Shown piece by piece: positions 45,115-55,906 of a DNA stretch of 64,000 nucleotides. The stretch covers positions 1-64,000 of the forward strand of contig JAERTF010000024.1 in the NCBI GenBank assembly GCA_016845105.1, written 5' to 3'. A program made the translations under genes and the position numbers. Below the pieces are notes generated by a model. It searched no databases. It had not been told where the DNA came from and saw only the letters and a list, made by a program, of their open reading frames with translations. Each line of letters starts with the position of its first letter. The stretch's first letter is position 1. Source of the stretch: Bacteroidota bacterium. GTDB lineage: Bacteria > Bacteroidota > Bacteroidia > Bacteroidales > F082.

Positions 45115-45384
45115 TTAAAACAAGGTTACAAAAAAAATGATTATTCCTGTACCTAGTGCAATCAATCCAGAAGACAATATCACTTTATGCTGTTTTTTAC
45201 TTATTGCCTTAACCTGCTTACTCTTTTTAGATTTGTTGGAAATTATAACTACAGAAGTAAATAATAGTATTAAAGGCAACATGTAACTGTCAATGTTTTC
45301 ATTGGATATATACTTAATAACTATCATTCCTATTGCACTCACTGCTATAATTGCACCTAAAAATTTTCTTGTTTTTGATTCCAT
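45115..45384 (-). CDS. Small membrane protein, sigma operon
   Basis: 89 aa: three hydrophobic helices (KFLGAIIAVSAIGMIVIKY, MLPLILLFTSVVIIS, VILSSGLIALGTGIIIFFV) separated by lysine-rich loops. No family recognised. It is the first gene of the likely three-gene operon with the sigma factor and the 235-aa membrane protein. Confidence 0.6.
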   Translation of the reverse strand: MESKTRKFLGAIIAVSAIGMIVIKYISNENIDSYMLPLILLFTSVVIISNKSKKSKQVKAISKKQHKVILSSGLIALGTGIIIFFVTLF

Positions 45385-45590
45385 CGCTATTTCTTTTAAA
45401 GTTGTATTTATTCAATTAGTCGTCGTAATTGTAATTCACTACACTTTTCTAAATATTTTCGGTACCGGATGTATATTTTTATAACATAATGGTGAGTATA
45501 GTAGAAGTGACTAGCCATAGCTACATCTTCTCAAAAACAAAAAAGCCTCATTGCTAACGAATTAACAACGAGACTCAATAATTAGCCATG

Positions 45591-45674
45591 TACCCAAGGC
45601 CGGGGTCGAACCGGCACTCCTTGGAAGGAACTGGTTTTTGAGACCAGCGCGTCTACCAATTCCGCCACTTGGGC
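45591..45674 (-). tRNA. tRNA-Leu (CAA)
   Basis: An 84-base cloverleaf with a long variable arm. The acceptor GCCCAAG pairs with CTTGGGT, with discriminator A. The D arm is GCGGAATTGGTAGACGC, the anticodon loop CTCAAAA gives anticodon CAA, and the T arm is GCCGGTTCGACCCCGGC. CCA is not encoded. A TACTTTTG box lies 16 bases upstream. Confidence 0.96.
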
Positions 45675-45690
45675 ATCTGATAACGGATTG

Positions 45691-45698
45691 CAAAAGTA
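45691..45698 (-). promoter_or_regulatory. Promoter -7 box of tRNA-Leu
   Basis: TACTTTTG on the minus strand fits TAnnTTTG, 16 bases before the tRNA 5' end. The tRNA-Phe gene has the identical box. Confidence 0.55.
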
Positions 45699-45775
45699 AT
45701 AATTTCCTTTTACCTATATGAAAAATAGAAAAATTGTTTTGGTACAATGGTTTATGCCTACAATGCAATAGGTTT

Positions 45776-45820
45776 AGGGGATAATGGCTCTAATGTTTAA
45801 TATAATAGAGTCAATCCCCT
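45776..45820. terminator. Strong hairpin downstream of the malic enzyme gene
   Basis: AGGGGAT/ATCCCCT and inner GGCTCTA/TAGAGTC form a 14-pair interrupted stem around a 13-base loop, 25 bases after the maeB stop. There is no U-run on the minus strand, so it may be a processing or stability element rather than a classical terminator. Confidence 0.5.
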
Positions 45821-45844
45821 GAACATTACCACAGCTTAAGTTAT

Positions 45845-48103
45845 TTACTCGGCATTCATACCTGCAACCATAATCATATTAACGATTTCCTTTACACTGC
45901 TACCCATACGAAGCACATGAGCCGATTTTTTCATGCCGGTTAATATTGGCCCAATAACTTCCAATTCACCAGTTTCCTGTAATAGCTTTTGTGAGATATT
46001 TGCTGCAGCAAGATTTGGGAATATTAGCGTATTTGGCTTTTTATTATTAAGCTTTGAAAACGGATAGTTTTTTTGCATTAAGTCGGGGTCGAGTGCCACT
46101 GATGCCTGCATTTCACCATCCACAATTAAGTCAGGATATTTTTCGTGTAATATTTGAACAGCCTTCCTTTGGCAATCAGGTCCATTACTTCTTATTGAAC
46201 CAAAATTTGAGTAGGATAACATTGCTATTCTGGGCTCTATCTTAAACTTCCTAATTTCTTCGGCAGCAAGTAGTGTAATATCCACAAGGTCATTTTCACA
46301 TACACGCTTATTTACGGTACAATCTGCCAAAAACAGAGGACCTTCTTTTGCATTCACAATATACATACCTGAAACAATTCTGCTACTTTCCTTTTTCCCA
46401 ATGATTTGCAAGAATGGAGTAATAGAATCAGGATAATTCCTTGTTAACCCAGAAAGAACTGCGTCTGCATAACCTGTTTCAACAAGCATTGGTGCAAAAT
46501 AATTTCTATGCGACATTGCATCCATTGCCGAAATGGGTGTCATGCCATTTCTTTCTTGTTTTTCCAATAATATGTTAGCGAACTCTTTTCTTCTATCACG
46601 TTCTGCATCAGATTTATTATCAATAATCTCCACACCATGTAACTCAAGCTCGTGATCCTTTATCAATTTCCGTATTACATCTTCATCTCCAACCAAAACA
46701 GGAACAGCAAGACGATCATTATGAACTATTTCAGCTGCCTTAAGCATTTCATATTGCTGTGCATCTGCCAAAACAACTCTTTTTGGCTCACGCTTACATG
46801 CATGACGCATTTGCATTACCAACTTGTTGGTTAACCCCATTCTACTTGTAAGTTCCTCAATGTATTGATCCCAATCACGAATTGGTAATTTTGCAACCCC
46901 TGTTTTCATTGCCGCCATAGCTACCGCTGGTGCCACACGTTCTATTAATCTTGGATCGGTAGGTTTCGGAATAATGTATTCTCGTCCAAAAGTTAAATTC
47001 TGTATTTTAAATGCAATATTTACTTCTTCAGGAATGGGCTCTTTAGCTAATTTAGCAAGAGCTCTTGAAGCAGCTAACTTCATCTCATCATTTATCTCCG
47101 TGGCTCTTACATCCATGGCACCTCTGAAAATAAAAGGAAATCCTAGTACATTGTTAATTTGATTTGGAAAATCAGAACGACCGGTAGCCATCAGAACGTC
47201 ATCACGAGTTGATGTTGCCTCATCATATGATATTTCTGGAGTAGGGTTAGCTAAAGCAAATACAATTGGCCTATCAGCCATTGAAAGTAGCATATCCTTT
47301 TTCATAACACCACCAACAGATAATCCCAAAAACATATCAGCATCTTTAACCGCATCTACCAATGTATGTACATCTCGGTCAGTGGCAAATTTTGCTTTCG
47401 TTGGATTCATATCAGTACGGCTTGTATGCAATACACCCTTACTGTCTAACATTACTATGTTCTCTGGTTTTGCTCCCAAAGCAATATATAATCGTGTACA
47501 AGAAACCGCAGAAGCGCCCGCTCCATTCACAACAATCTTAACTTCATCAATTTTTTTATCTACAATCTCAAGAGCATTTAATAATCCTGCAGATGTGATA
47601 ATGGCAGTACCATGCTGATCATCGTGCATTATCGGAATATCCAGTTCTTCCTTTAGCCTATTTTCAATTTCGAAACACTCCGGAGCTTTAATATCTTCAA
47701 GGTTAATACCGCCAAATGTTGGAGCAATTGCTTTAACCACACTAATAAATTTATCAATGTCATTTTCATCAACCTCAATGTCAAAAACATCAATATCAGC
47801 AAATATTTTAAAGAGAAGCCCCTTACCTTCCATTACAGGTTTACTTGCTTCGGGACCAATATCACCTAAACCCAGTACTGCGGTACCATTTGAAATAACA
47901 GCTACAAGGTTGGCTTTTGCTGTATATTTATACACATCATCCTTGTTATCATGTATTGCAAGACATGGGTCAGCCACACCAGGTGTGTACGCAAGCGATA
48001 AGTCACGCTGCGTTTGATATGGTTTTGTGGGCACAACTTCAATTTTACCAGGACGCTCTAAGGCATGGTAATTAAAGGCATCTTTTCTAAATAGCTTATC
48101 CAT
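45845..48103 (-). CDS. maeB: NADP-dependent malic enzyme with phosphotransacetylase-like domain
   Basis: 752 aa. It decarboxylates malate to pyruvate with NADP+, supplying NADPH. The N-terminal malic domain runs about 1-420, with [46 protein letters not shown] and [13 protein letters not shown]. The C-terminal part (from about 430) is a phosphotransacetylase-like domain ([38 protein letters not shown]) of the kind that makes MaeB hexameric and acetyl-CoA-sensitive. It starts at ATG 48103 rather than the first Met at 48127. It has its own TACATTTG promoter box. Confidence 0.95.
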   Translation of the reverse strand: MDKLFRKDAFNYHALERPGKIEVVPTKPYQTQRDLSLAYTPGVADPCLAIHDNKDDVYKYTAKANLVAVISNGTAVLGLGDIGPEASKPVMEGKGLLFKIFADIDVFDIEVDENDIDKFISVVKAIAPTFGGINLEDIKAPECFEIENRLKEELDIPIMHDDQHGTAIITSAGLLNALEIVDKKIDEVKIVVNGAGASAVSCTRLYIALGAKPENIVMLDSKGVLHTSRTDMNPTKAKFATDRDVHTLVDAVKDADMFLGLSVGGVMKKDMLLSMADRPIVFALANPTPEISYDEATSTRDDVLMATGRSDFPNQINNVLGFPFIFRGAMDVRATEINDEMKLAASRALAKLAKEPIPEEVNIAFKIQNLTFGREYIIPKPTDPRLIERVAPAVAMAAMKTGVAKLPIRDWDQYIEELTSRMGLTNKLVMQMRHACKREPKRVVLADAQQYEMLKAAEIVHNDRLAVPVLVGDEDVIRKLIKDHELELHGVEIIDNKSDAERDRRKEFANILLEKQERNGMTPISAMDAMSHRNYFAPMLVETGYADAVLSGLTRNYPDSITPFLQIIGKKESSRIVSGMYIVNAKEGPLFLADCTVNKRVCENDLVDITLLAAEEIRKFKIEPRIAMLSYSNFGSIRSNGPDCQRKAVQILHEKYPDLIVDGEMQASVALDPDLMQKNYPFSKLNNKKPNTLIFPNLAAANISQKLLQETGELEVIGPILTGMKKSAHVLRMGSSVKEIVNMIMVAGMNAE

Positions 48104-48124
48104 TTTTTTGGTATTATTACTCAG

Positions 48125-48132
48125 CAAATGTA
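48125..48132 (-). promoter_or_regulatory. Promoter -7 box of malic enzyme gene
   Basis: TACATTTG on the minus strand fits TAnnTTTG, 22 bases upstream of ATG 48103, and overlaps the open frame from 48127, which supports the later start. The rest of the 320-base gap up to 48449 shows no gene. Confidence 0.5.
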
Positions 48133-48449
48133 GTAATCTTACTTTACCTGTTATTTAATTCACAGCAATTATTTTAGGTTAAAACTGGTATTTTTATTGA
48201 TTAAAAATAACCATGAATTATTATACATTCTACGCATAAACTATTGTCTCTTAATAACAAATTACTACCTTGCGTTTTTTGATATAGAATTGATTAGTAT
48301 ATTTGAATTGCATCGATAAGCTATAAAACTGATAAAAACTGGAAAGACTTGTTTTGTAGTTTCTTGTTAATCATTGAACAAATAATCTGGAATTATATGG
48401 AGTTGTCTTTGGCCGCGGATTTTCAATCTTAACTGTTTATTCATTTCTG

Positions 48450-49277
48450 TCACATTTTTCGCTCAACTATCATTACTTGGTCTGCAATATTGTTGTAGAT
48501 TGGTTTAAATAACCTTTTAAACTCAAGTTCACTTAGCTTATTATATTTATCACTAGTGGGTGAATAATTTGTTTGGTAGGGTGGTGTAGTGGCTAATAAA
48601 GGGTGCGATGAACAGTATTCTAATCCCTTAGTTCTAAGCCTCTTCAGCTTTGTATACGACCTTAAATACATCATATGTTTTTCTCCCTTAATGGGTACAT
48701 TAAGTGTTGTTTTTAGTCTTAATATACTAGCCCTGAATCTTCTATTTTTCAAATAGTAAAGTGATTCTCCCAAACAAAATGGAGTTAAATGAGCAGTAAT
48801 TAGATAACCTCCTTTTTTTAAATAGTTTGATAATGTTTGATTTACTTTTAACAACAAATCATCATCAATATAGGAATAGCCTCCAGTAATTGAATATATT
48901 AAATCGAATTGCTTTTCTTTAAACGATTTTGCATCAAGGTTTTCCATCATAATTTGATGGAGTGTAATCTTTTCATTTTGGTTATTTTCCTTAAACAATT
49001 CATATGCTTTGTTCAACATACCTTTAGATCCATCAGTACCAACTATACCATATCCATTGGAAAGAAAAAAAGGAAAATCATTGCCAGTTCCACAGTTGAG
49101 ATCAAGTACCTTCTTGTTCTTCCCATCAGGAATATAATGTTTTACAATGCTATGAGCTAAATTTTTAGTAAGAGAGTAGATTGTATTTGGCTTTAATAAC
49201 TTGTAATAACTCAAGGCGTATTTATCCCATCCTGAATCGTATGTGAAATGTTTATCGTAAATAAAAGGTTCTAACAT
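48450..49277 (-). CDS. SAM-dependent methyltransferase
   Basis: 275 aa, class I Rossmann methyltransferase. Motif I is VLDLNCGTGNDFPFF, and motif II-like GYGIVGTDGSKGM follows. FDLIYSITGGYSYI then LKKGGYLITAHLTPF form motifs III-IV. It appears to be a small-molecule methyltransferase; the substrate cannot be named. There is no export signal. It lies downstream of the T9SS protease genes on the same strand, but 60 bases away and with no known link. Confidence 0.8.
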   Translation of the reverse strand: MLEPFIYDKHFTYDSGWDKYALSYYKLLKPNTIYSLTKNLAHSIVKHYIPDGKNKKVLDLNCGTGNDFPFFLSNGYGIVGTDGSKGMLNKAYELFKENNQNEKITLHQIMMENLDAKSFKEKQFDLIYSITGGYSYIDDDLLLKVNQTLSNYLKKGGYLITAHLTPFCLGESLYYLKNRRFRASILRLKTTLNVPIKGEKHMMYLRSYTKLKRLRTKGLEYCSSHPLLATTPPYQTNYSPTSDKYNKLSELEFKRLFKPIYNNIADQVMIVERKM

Positions 49278-49339
49278 TCAATTAAATAACTTACAAATCC
49301 ATTTGGGAAAATATAAAATTACAATTGGCTTTTCTTAGC

Positions 49340-51298
49340 CTAGAGTTTAACCACCTTGCCCGAAGATAACTGTTGATTGTTTAATGTAACTCTATAATAA
49401 TAAATACCACTGGTATTTAAGCCGCTATTCCAAATTATTTGATAATCACCAATGCCGGCCACTCTCCTTTCTGAAAAAACCAATGAACCATGTTGGTCGA
49501 AAATTTGACAGTAGAGCTCTCCGCTCTGACCAAGACTAAAATCAAAAACAACATCTGATTTTGTGGGATTTGGATATGCTTCCACAGAAGATATTTGTTT
49601 CACCTCTGAAATACTTGTTGGATCGTAAACATATATTTCAACCGGAATGTTTTTAGATTCAATGCCAACTGTTTCTATCAAAATATTTGACAAATGACTA
49701 CCAGTATCAATATCATGACTATCAAAGGTAATTATTATGGTATCCGAATTTTGTGTTGGAATTTGACCTTGATATGTTGAAAGACTAATCCATTGTGGTT
49801 GATTTGAAATCAATAAGTCATAAACTATTGATTCGAAACTAGTGTTTGTAATTATTAATGTGTCATTTTCAATTTGATTAATGGATATCTCATTAAAAAT
49901 AGAATCGATATTTGTTGTATATTCCTGACGATCATTCATTAACTGCAACGAATTGTATATATTTAGCCTTCCTCCGGTAACCGTTTTGTTTTCCAAATCT
50001 GATAAAGGATCAACTCCATTTAGCAGGAAATCTTTAATAAAAATGGCTCCCAATGAAGGATTATTTTTATAACTAGCTATAAATGAAGAATCGGCAAAGG
50101 CCATTAGCAAAGCAGCACCACCAGTAACATGAGGTGTTGCCATTGAAGTTCCTGTACTTGTACGATATGTACTATTTATACCCAACGACATAACTGAAGT
50201 TCCGGGTGCGCCAAGATCAATTGTAGTAAGACCCCATCCGGCTGCTGGATATAGTTTATCTTGATTGGTGGTATTGGTCACTGAAATCATATATTCAGTT
50301 GTAAACGCAGTTGGAACATCGCCCACAACATCAATATCCCAGGCTTTATTAGCAGTGGCACCCATACTTAGTATTCCCAATTGACCCAACGAATCATACA
50401 TTGCTTGCCAAATAGGATAGTTTGCAGGTTGAGCATTATCTACCCCAAATGAATTATTCTGGGCAACAACAAATGCTCCTTCGGTACCGTTTGTTTGATC
50501 ATATTGTTCGCGAACTACATATATATATGACAAAGCTTTAACAACTATTGATTCGTAACTAGATTCGCCAGCAATGGGTAAAGTTTTTACATTCCAGTTT
50601 ACGCCAGCTACTCCGATGTTGTTATTGCCAATGGCTCCAGCTATTCCACACACATGAACTCCATGATTGCTTAAAGGAATGCTTCCACTGTTATTATATG
50701 CATTCCATCCATCATAATCATCTACATAACCATTGTTATCATCATCAATACTATTATTGGGTATTTCAGCATGATTTTTCCAAAAATTCAAATCCTCATG
50801 ATTCAGGTCACTACCACCATCCACAATGGCCACAACAATTGTGTCGCCCAGTACTGTTAAGCCACCTGTTGATAAATCCCAAGCCATTATTGCATCAATA
50901 TCAGCACCAACTACACCATTATTTTGCCCGGTATTCATAAACGACCATTGCTTGTCAAATAGTGAATCATTGGGTAATGTTTCTTTATTGTCTCTTAAAC
51001 TCACCATATGATTATTCTGAACATTTAAAATTGATTTATCAGCATCCAGAAGTTCAATTATTGCTGAATTTGTGGTTTTGTTTTTATCAAATGATAATAG
51101 ATAGATATTGAAACGTTGGGAAATTAATTCCTTATGCTCGAGATTATAATTATGCTTTATTATCTCTAAATCAGCGTCACTAGTCAATTGCACAAGAACT
51201 TCACCAGTTATGAAATCCTTATCAGTAGAGTTTTGGCTTATAATTGTTGAAGGTAGAAGAAGAAACAGAATTATGATTATTCCAATGATTTTTTGCAT
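49340..51298 (-). CDS. S8 subtilisin-like serine protease with T9SS sorting domain
   Basis: About 652 aa from ATG 51298. The catalytic triad of the subtilase family is intact: Asp in VAIVDGGSDLNHEDL, His in SNHGVHVCGIAGA, and Ser in TGTSMATPHVTGG. The N-terminal propeptide-like part (FITGEVLVQLTSDADLEII) is cleaved in secreted subtilisins. A C-terminal Por/T9SS sorting domain (VEAYPNPTKSDVVFDFS, then LNTSGIYYYRVTL) sends it to the cell surface. An ATG-extended frame reaches 51406, but a terminator for the upstream gene lies at 51383-51418, so the start at 51298 (signal MQKIIGIIIILFLLLPSTIIS) is better. Confidence 0.92.
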   Translation of the reverse strand: MQKIIGIIIILFLLLPSTIISQNSTDKDFITGEVLVQLTSDADLEIIKHNYNLEHKELISQRFNIYLLSFDKNKTTNSAIIELLDADKSILNVQNNHMVSLRDNKETLPNDSLFDKQWSFMNTGQNNGVVGADIDAIMAWDLSTGGLTVLGDTIVVAIVDGGSDLNHEDLNFWKNHAEIPNNSIDDDNNGYVDDYDGWNAYNNSGSIPLSNHGVHVCGIAGAIGNNNIGVAGVNWNVKTLPIAGESSYESIVVKALSYIYVVREQYDQTNGTEGAFVVAQNNSFGVDNAQPANYPIWQAMYDSLGQLGILSMGATANKAWDIDVVGDVPTAFTTEYMISVTNTTNQDKLYPAAGWGLTTIDLGAPGTSVMSLGINSTYRTSTGTSMATPHVTGGAALLMAFADSSFIASYKNNPSLGAIFIKDFLLNGVDPLSDLENKTVTGGRLNIYNSLQLMNDRQEYTTNIDSIFNEISINQIENDTLIITNTSFESIVYDLLISNQPQWISLSTYQGQIPTQNSDTIIITFDSHDIDTGSHLSNILIETVGIESKNIPVEIYVYDPTSISEVKQISSVEAYPNPTKSDVVFDFSLGQSGELYCQIFDQHGSLVFSERRVAGIGDYQIIWNSGLNTSGIYYYRVTLNNQQLSSGKVVKL

Positions 51299-51382
51299 AA
51301 GGCAACATGTTTTTATTATTGACACAAAAATAATTAATTTGGTTGGTTTGACTATAGAGGCCATTACAATCAATGTTATACA

Positions 51383-51418
51383 AAAAAATCCCGATAATGC
51401 AATCACTATCGGGATTTT
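51383..51418 (-). terminator. Intrinsic terminator of the gingipain-like gene
   Basis: AAAATCCCGATA and TATCGGGATTTT form a perfect stem around a loop of about ten bases. A run of seven A on the plus strand (U on the minus transcript) follows. It lies 21 bases after the stop of the 51439 gene. Confidence 0.8.
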
Positions 51419-51438
51419 GAATTATTTTTACACTGTTA

Positions 51439-54400
51439 TTACCTGCCAATCAGCACTTTTCGACTGTAACGATTATCGTTCTGCTCAACAGAAATTATAT
51501 AAACACCAACAGGTAATTCTTTGTTTTCAAATTGATAAACAAATCCATTGTATGCGTTTACATTTTCAAGTCTAAATATCTGAGCACCCAAGTAATTCAC
51601 CATACTAATCGATACAGGTTCATCATTTTCACTCTCAATATTTAGTTTAAACATTCCATCATTTGGATTTGGTAACACATTGAAGCTTGTCGCACCTAGA
51701 TTGTTGGAAATACCAACGGTATTATCAACAATTATAGTTAATTCTTCAGATGCGGCACCTTCTGTGCATTGATTAGCTGCATAAACCGAAAGGAAAGCCT
51801 CTCCCATATATGAGGTGTTCCACTGCACAACAGCAGAAGTATCAATACTAATAACATCTCCAGCTGCGGCTGGTTCTAGCACCCATGTATATCCTGTAGC
51901 ACCAACAACTTTATTCACAGCATACTCAGTTTCAAATACCTGATACAAATCAACATAATCCGGACCAACTGGTACATCAGGAGCATCAGGACCACCAATA
52001 AGAGTTAGTTGCATCGTGTCAGCAAAGCTCTCACCTGCTACGTCAATAATGGTTAGTGTAAGATCAACATCACCATCAATAATATCCTGAGGACCTGGTG
52101 TATATTGAGGTTGAAGAATCGTTTCAAAATCAAAAGCACCATCACCAGAAGTTAACCATAGCACAGTTGATTGGTTGGTTGCAGTACCTAAGCATTGATA
52201 AGCTTCTTGCTCACAACTCTGGTCGTCAGGACCTGCAAATAGTGTTGTAACAAGCATTGTGGGTAACTCAATATAATCTATCCAACCACAATCAGCTCCA
52301 GCAATACCACCATAGTCTTTTGAATAAACCCATTTGAATGTATGATTTCCGGGTGTTACTGGGAATGATTCATGTGTCCAACTTTCAGCTCCTGACCAGC
52401 TTGCAATTTCAGTATTATCGATATAAAACATTAACTTATCAAAATCGGGTTCACTGGATATCTTTTTATAGAATTTAATGCTATCTGCAGCCATTACATC
52501 ATAGGTAATTTTAAATTCCGACGTACTATTATTGCCAAGAACAGCAGAGCGTGCATGAAAATACCCTTCGTAAGGATACAAACTAATTATTTCCCATGGC
52601 TCATCTCCTGAAAACTCCCAATTGTATTTGCTAAAATCACCTGTTTCCCAATCTTCAAGGAAGATACCAATTTTTGGATAATATGTTTTATCAACTGAAT
52701 AACCTGCAGCCGAGGCATTGAATAACATTTCAGCAATCATTGCATTTGGAGCATCATCAGCAACAGTTATATTATAAGTAGCGTAAGTGGCTCCAAAGAA
52801 ACCAATTGACGAAATTACCTGAGTTCCAGTATTAACAGTAATGTATGGATTATACGCGGTTAAATTACAATTCACATCATAAATAACACAATGACCTGTA
52901 TTTGTTAATCTAATTGTCATATCAGCAATTTCACCTGGATCAAGTCTACCGTTATTATTTCCAAATTCTGAGTCATCAATAATCATAACCTCAGGAGTAA
53001 TTACTGGAGCATTTACAATTGTTGAGAAGGTACTCGACCATGTTGAATCATTTTGATCAGATGCCGTTACCTCATAGATTAATTTATGCTGATCAGGAAT
53101 ACCATCACTAATATGAACTTTAAACCCATGATCGCGGGTAACAAAATCATTCATTAGTATCGTATCATAAGTTTCTGTTCCATCAATAAATGTAACCCAT
53201 TCATCAGATGTTAAAGTTACATCTACACCATAAGCATCTTCGCTACCTAAATTTTTCATGGTAAGAGTATAAAGAATTTCTTCATCAAACTCTGCTTTAT
53301 TATTTCCATTACCCAAGGTATCATTCATAATATCACCAGCATACATGCAATAAGGCCCATCAGGAGGAATAACCTCAATTGATGTTTCATACCTATAATG
53401 ATTTTGAAGTGTAATTACAACATCAATCATTGTACCTGGCTCTTGTTGTACAATAGGAATATCAAGTGCTTCTCCTGTACCTTCAGCAAGACCAATTACT
53501 GTTTCACCAACTGTTAAACAAATTAATGATCCTTCGTTTGCTTCAATCGTAAAATAATCCATACCACTTAATATAATATCATCGTGCACAATATTATTTA
53601 CAATTGGTATTTCAGTGTAAAGTGTCATAAATGCATCACCATGATGGTGGAATAAATAATAAGTTACCTCCTTATTACTGGTATTATATGGCCATGAAGA
53701 TTGTTGTAGAAAATATTTACCTGCTGCTGCTGCAAAGCCTGGTAATGCTCCTCTGCTTTCTGGAGTAGTACCATAGTCGGGCATAAAGTCAGTCCACATA
53801 TTATCATAAATTCCCCATGTATATGTATCATTTACAAATGAATAAGAAACTTCGGTAGCTGCCATAATTCCAAGTGCTCCAGAATTATTTCCATTATATG
53901 TATAACGGTGGAATTTCTCAGCAAAACATTCGCCACTAATATTAAACTTACCAGTTAAGCAATTGCATGAAAAAACATAAACCAAATCACTATTAGTAAG
54001 TCCGTCTATATTACTCATATTATAAGCTGGTTCGCCCCAACCAGTTTCGCTACCGTGATCACGGTGCTGAAGTACAAAAGCACCTGAATTAATATCATTA
54101 TTTACACGAGTAGCATTACCACCCCAATCACTCAAATAACTTGGTGAATCAGGAATATAGTTTAAGCCGTTTTCGCCGAAGTAATTCACTACTGTTGATG
54201 TATTTTGTGCTGTAGACCATGTACTTCCAGGAGTACCAGAGTAAATTGCATTTTCGCGCATTGGTGATTTTCCAAGAGAATTTTCGAAAAAACCAGCAAT
54301 AACTTCTGAACAAATCTGAAACCAACGCTCAGTTTGCCAACCCATCGCAGTTATAGGGTTATCATAAAACCCTGGATTTGTTGGAGGATTGCGTTCATGG

Positions 54401-55509
54401 TTTAAAAATTTGGTAACCATTGTTTCCAGATGAGTTTCATTTTGAGCGGTCATACGAGCCATTACAATATCAGGCATCATATCCTCATCAACATCCGCAT
54501 AATAGTTATCAGAAATACAATAGTTATCCCATGTTGGCGAATAAATTGTGTTTCCTGTTGTTCCATAGTCAGCCATTAATAAACATGCCGCAGGAGGCGT
54601 ATCCCATGTATTATATGCGTTATCAAGAAAGCCTTCAATTGCAGCTCTATTATTTCCTCCAAGTTCAGTGGTAGTATAAACATTAGTACTGATTCCCTGT
54701 TTTATTCTAAATATACGAATCGAATCTGCCCATCTAATATAATCAGCTTCATCGGGAACGATTATAACATACTCATAACCAACTTCTCTGGTACTGCTTA
54801 CTTTATGTTCTTTTGTTGGAATAGATTCTGGGTTAACAACAGCATCACGGATTATCGGATCCCACCAACGACTTCTTAGTCTTTCATCTCCAAATGTTCC
54901 ATTTCCACCTTCAAATGTTACCTCAATCTCAATATCCTTATTTACTACAAGTTCTTTGGTAACCGGATTATACTGAAACGGGCTAACACTTATCAATACA
55001 ACATCAACACCTCTAATTTTCATTGGGTCTGATAGTTGAATTATACTATTTGGATAAAGACTGTTTGTTGAATATATTTCGTTGTTCTTCTTAAAAGACA
55101 ATGGACCTTTTTCAGTATCAAATGGGATACGAGGTGCAGGCGCAATTGCAATATTCTGTACTTTCTCAACTTGTTTCTTAACAATGTTTGCAACCACATT
55201 AGCTCCTTGTGGGACTGCAATATACTTACTAAAGCCAGGAACATTTGGTGCACCTTCCGAATTTTGTAGTAGTACACCTCCGGTAGTAATGGTACTCATT
55301 ACCTCCTGATTTACTTTTGTATCTGACAATAAGTAATCAGTAACACTAAAGTTTAAAGTAACTCCCTGATTATTTTGCTCAAGTATAGTTACCCCTTGCT
55401 TTCCCCAACTGTTTTCTAAGGCAATTTTCTGTCCCATCAAATTTGACGAAACAGTAATAAACAGAAGCATTACAATTGCTTTAATTGTAATGAAATAAAA
55501 TTGTTTCAT
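51439..55509 (-). CDS. Gingipain-like C25 cysteine protease, T9SS-secreted
   Basis: 1356 aa. It is a peptidase of family C25 (gingipain-like) exported by the type IX system. After the signal peptide comes a propeptide-like beta domain (about 30-230). The catalytic domain starts at YEYVIIVPDEADYIRWADS. Active-site His lies in LQHRDHGSETGW and Cys in VYVFSCNCLTGKF, in the usual order. Further beta-sandwich domains follow, including ones with MIIDDSEFGNNNGRLDPGE. It ends in a T9SS sorting domain (FNVLPNPNDGMFKLNIE, PVGVYIISVEQNDNRYSRKV). Likely a surface or secreted protease for nutrient acquisition. Confidence 0.9.
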   Translation of the reverse strand: MKQFYFITIKAIVMLLFITVSSNLMGQKIALENSWGKQGVTILEQNNQGVTLNFSVTDYLLSDTKVNQEVMSTITTGGVLLQNSEGAPNVPGFSKYIAVPQGANVVANIVKKQVEKVQNIAIAPAPRIPFDTEKGPLSFKKNNEIYSTNSLYPNSIIQLSDPMKIRGVDVVLISVSPFQYNPVTKELVVNKDIEIEVTFEGGNGTFGDERLRSRWWDPIIRDAVVNPESIPTKEHKVSSTREVGYEYVIIVPDEADYIRWADSIRIFRIKQGISTNVYTTTELGGNNRAAIEGFLDNAYNTWDTPPAACLLMADYGTTGNTIYSPTWDNYCISDNYYADVDEDMMPDIVMARMTAQNETHLETMVTKFLNHERNPPTNPGFYDNPITAMGWQTERWFQICSEVIAGFFENSLGKSPMRENAIYSGTPGSTWSTAQNTSTVVNYFGENGLNYIPDSPSYLSDWGGNATRVNNDINSGAFVLQHRDHGSETGWGEPAYNMSNIDGLTNSDLVYVFSCNCLTGKFNISGECFAEKFHRYTYNGNNSGALGIMAATEVSYSFVNDTYTWGIYDNMWTDFMPDYGTTPESRGALPGFAAAAGKYFLQQSSWPYNTSNKEVTYYLFHHHGDAFMTLYTEIPIVNNIVHDDIILSGMDYFTIEANEGSLICLTVGETVIGLAEGTGEALDIPIVQQEPGTMIDVVITLQNHYRYETSIEVIPPDGPYCMYAGDIMNDTLGNGNNKAEFDEEILYTLTMKNLGSEDAYGVDVTLTSDEWVTFIDGTETYDTILMNDFVTRDHGFKVHISDGIPDQHKLIYEVTASDQNDSTWSSTFSTIVNAPVITPEVMIIDDSEFGNNNGRLDPGEIADMTIRLTNTGHCVIYDVNCNLTAYNPYITVNTGTQVISSIGFFGATYATYNITVADDAPNAMIAEMLFNASAAGYSVDKTYYPKIGIFLEDWETGDFSKYNWEFSGDEPWEIISLYPYEGYFHARSAVLGNNSTSEFKITYDVMAADSIKFYKKISSEPDFDKLMFYIDNTEIASWSGAESWTHESFPVTPGNHTFKWVYSKDYGGIAGADCGWIDYIELPTMLVTTLFAGPDDQSCEQEAYQCLGTATNQSTVLWLTSGDGAFDFETILQPQYTPGPQDIIDGDVDLTLTIIDVAGESFADTMQLTLIGGPDAPDVPVGPDYVDLYQVFETEYAVNKVVGATGYTWVLEPAAAGDVISIDTSAVVQWNTSYMGEAFLSVYAANQCTEGAASEELTIIVDNTVGISNNLGATSFNVLPNPNDGMFKLNIESENDEPVSISMVNYLGAQIFRLENVNAYNGFVYQFENKELPVGVYIISVEQNDNRYSRKVLIGR

Positions 55510-55577
55510 AGTTATAATTATTAATTTGGTTAAGATATTTGGAATATTGTAATCCCAAGACTTTTGATTTCAGTTCC

Positions 55578-55585
55578 CAAAATTA
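55578..55585 (-). promoter_or_regulatory. Promoter -7 box of the gingipain-like gene
   Basis: TAATTTTG on the minus strand fits TAnnTTTG, about 69 bases before ATG 55509. The 397-base gap to lipA also holds a (TA)7 tract at 55686-55699; nothing else coding is seen. Confidence 0.45.
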
Positions 55586-55796
55586 ACTGTTTTAGATTTT
55601 ATAATCATTCTAAATTACTGTTTCTTACCAGTATACGAAAGAGTATTAAATAAACTATCTCACCACCGACGGACTAATTTTAAGCTATATATATATATAC
55701 CTTTAAATAGTTATAAGAACCACATATCCAGCATTCTACTTGCAAATGTTCGCCTGAAATATTCTGTTTATCAAAAATAGAGCCTCACGGATTTAA

Positions 55797-55825
55797 TTTG
55801 TTGATGTATAAATTGTATAATTTCG
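55797..55825 (+). promoter_or_regulatory. Promoter of lipA
   Basis: TTTG (55797-55800), then 17 bases, then TAATTTCG (55818-55825), one mismatch from TAnnTTTG. It leaves a leader of about 75 bases before the TTG start of lipA. Confidence 0.4.
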
Positions 55826-55906
55826 CAATCTCAAAAAACAGTCAAAAACCAAGGTTGATTTTTTGGCTTTTCTTTGAATGAACACATATAATTAAGCAAT
55901 AATAAA

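Noticed and set aside
55686-55699. (TA)7 tract between the gingipain-like gene and lipA.
   Set aside because: Simple AT repeat in AT-rich DNA; no sign that it switches expression.
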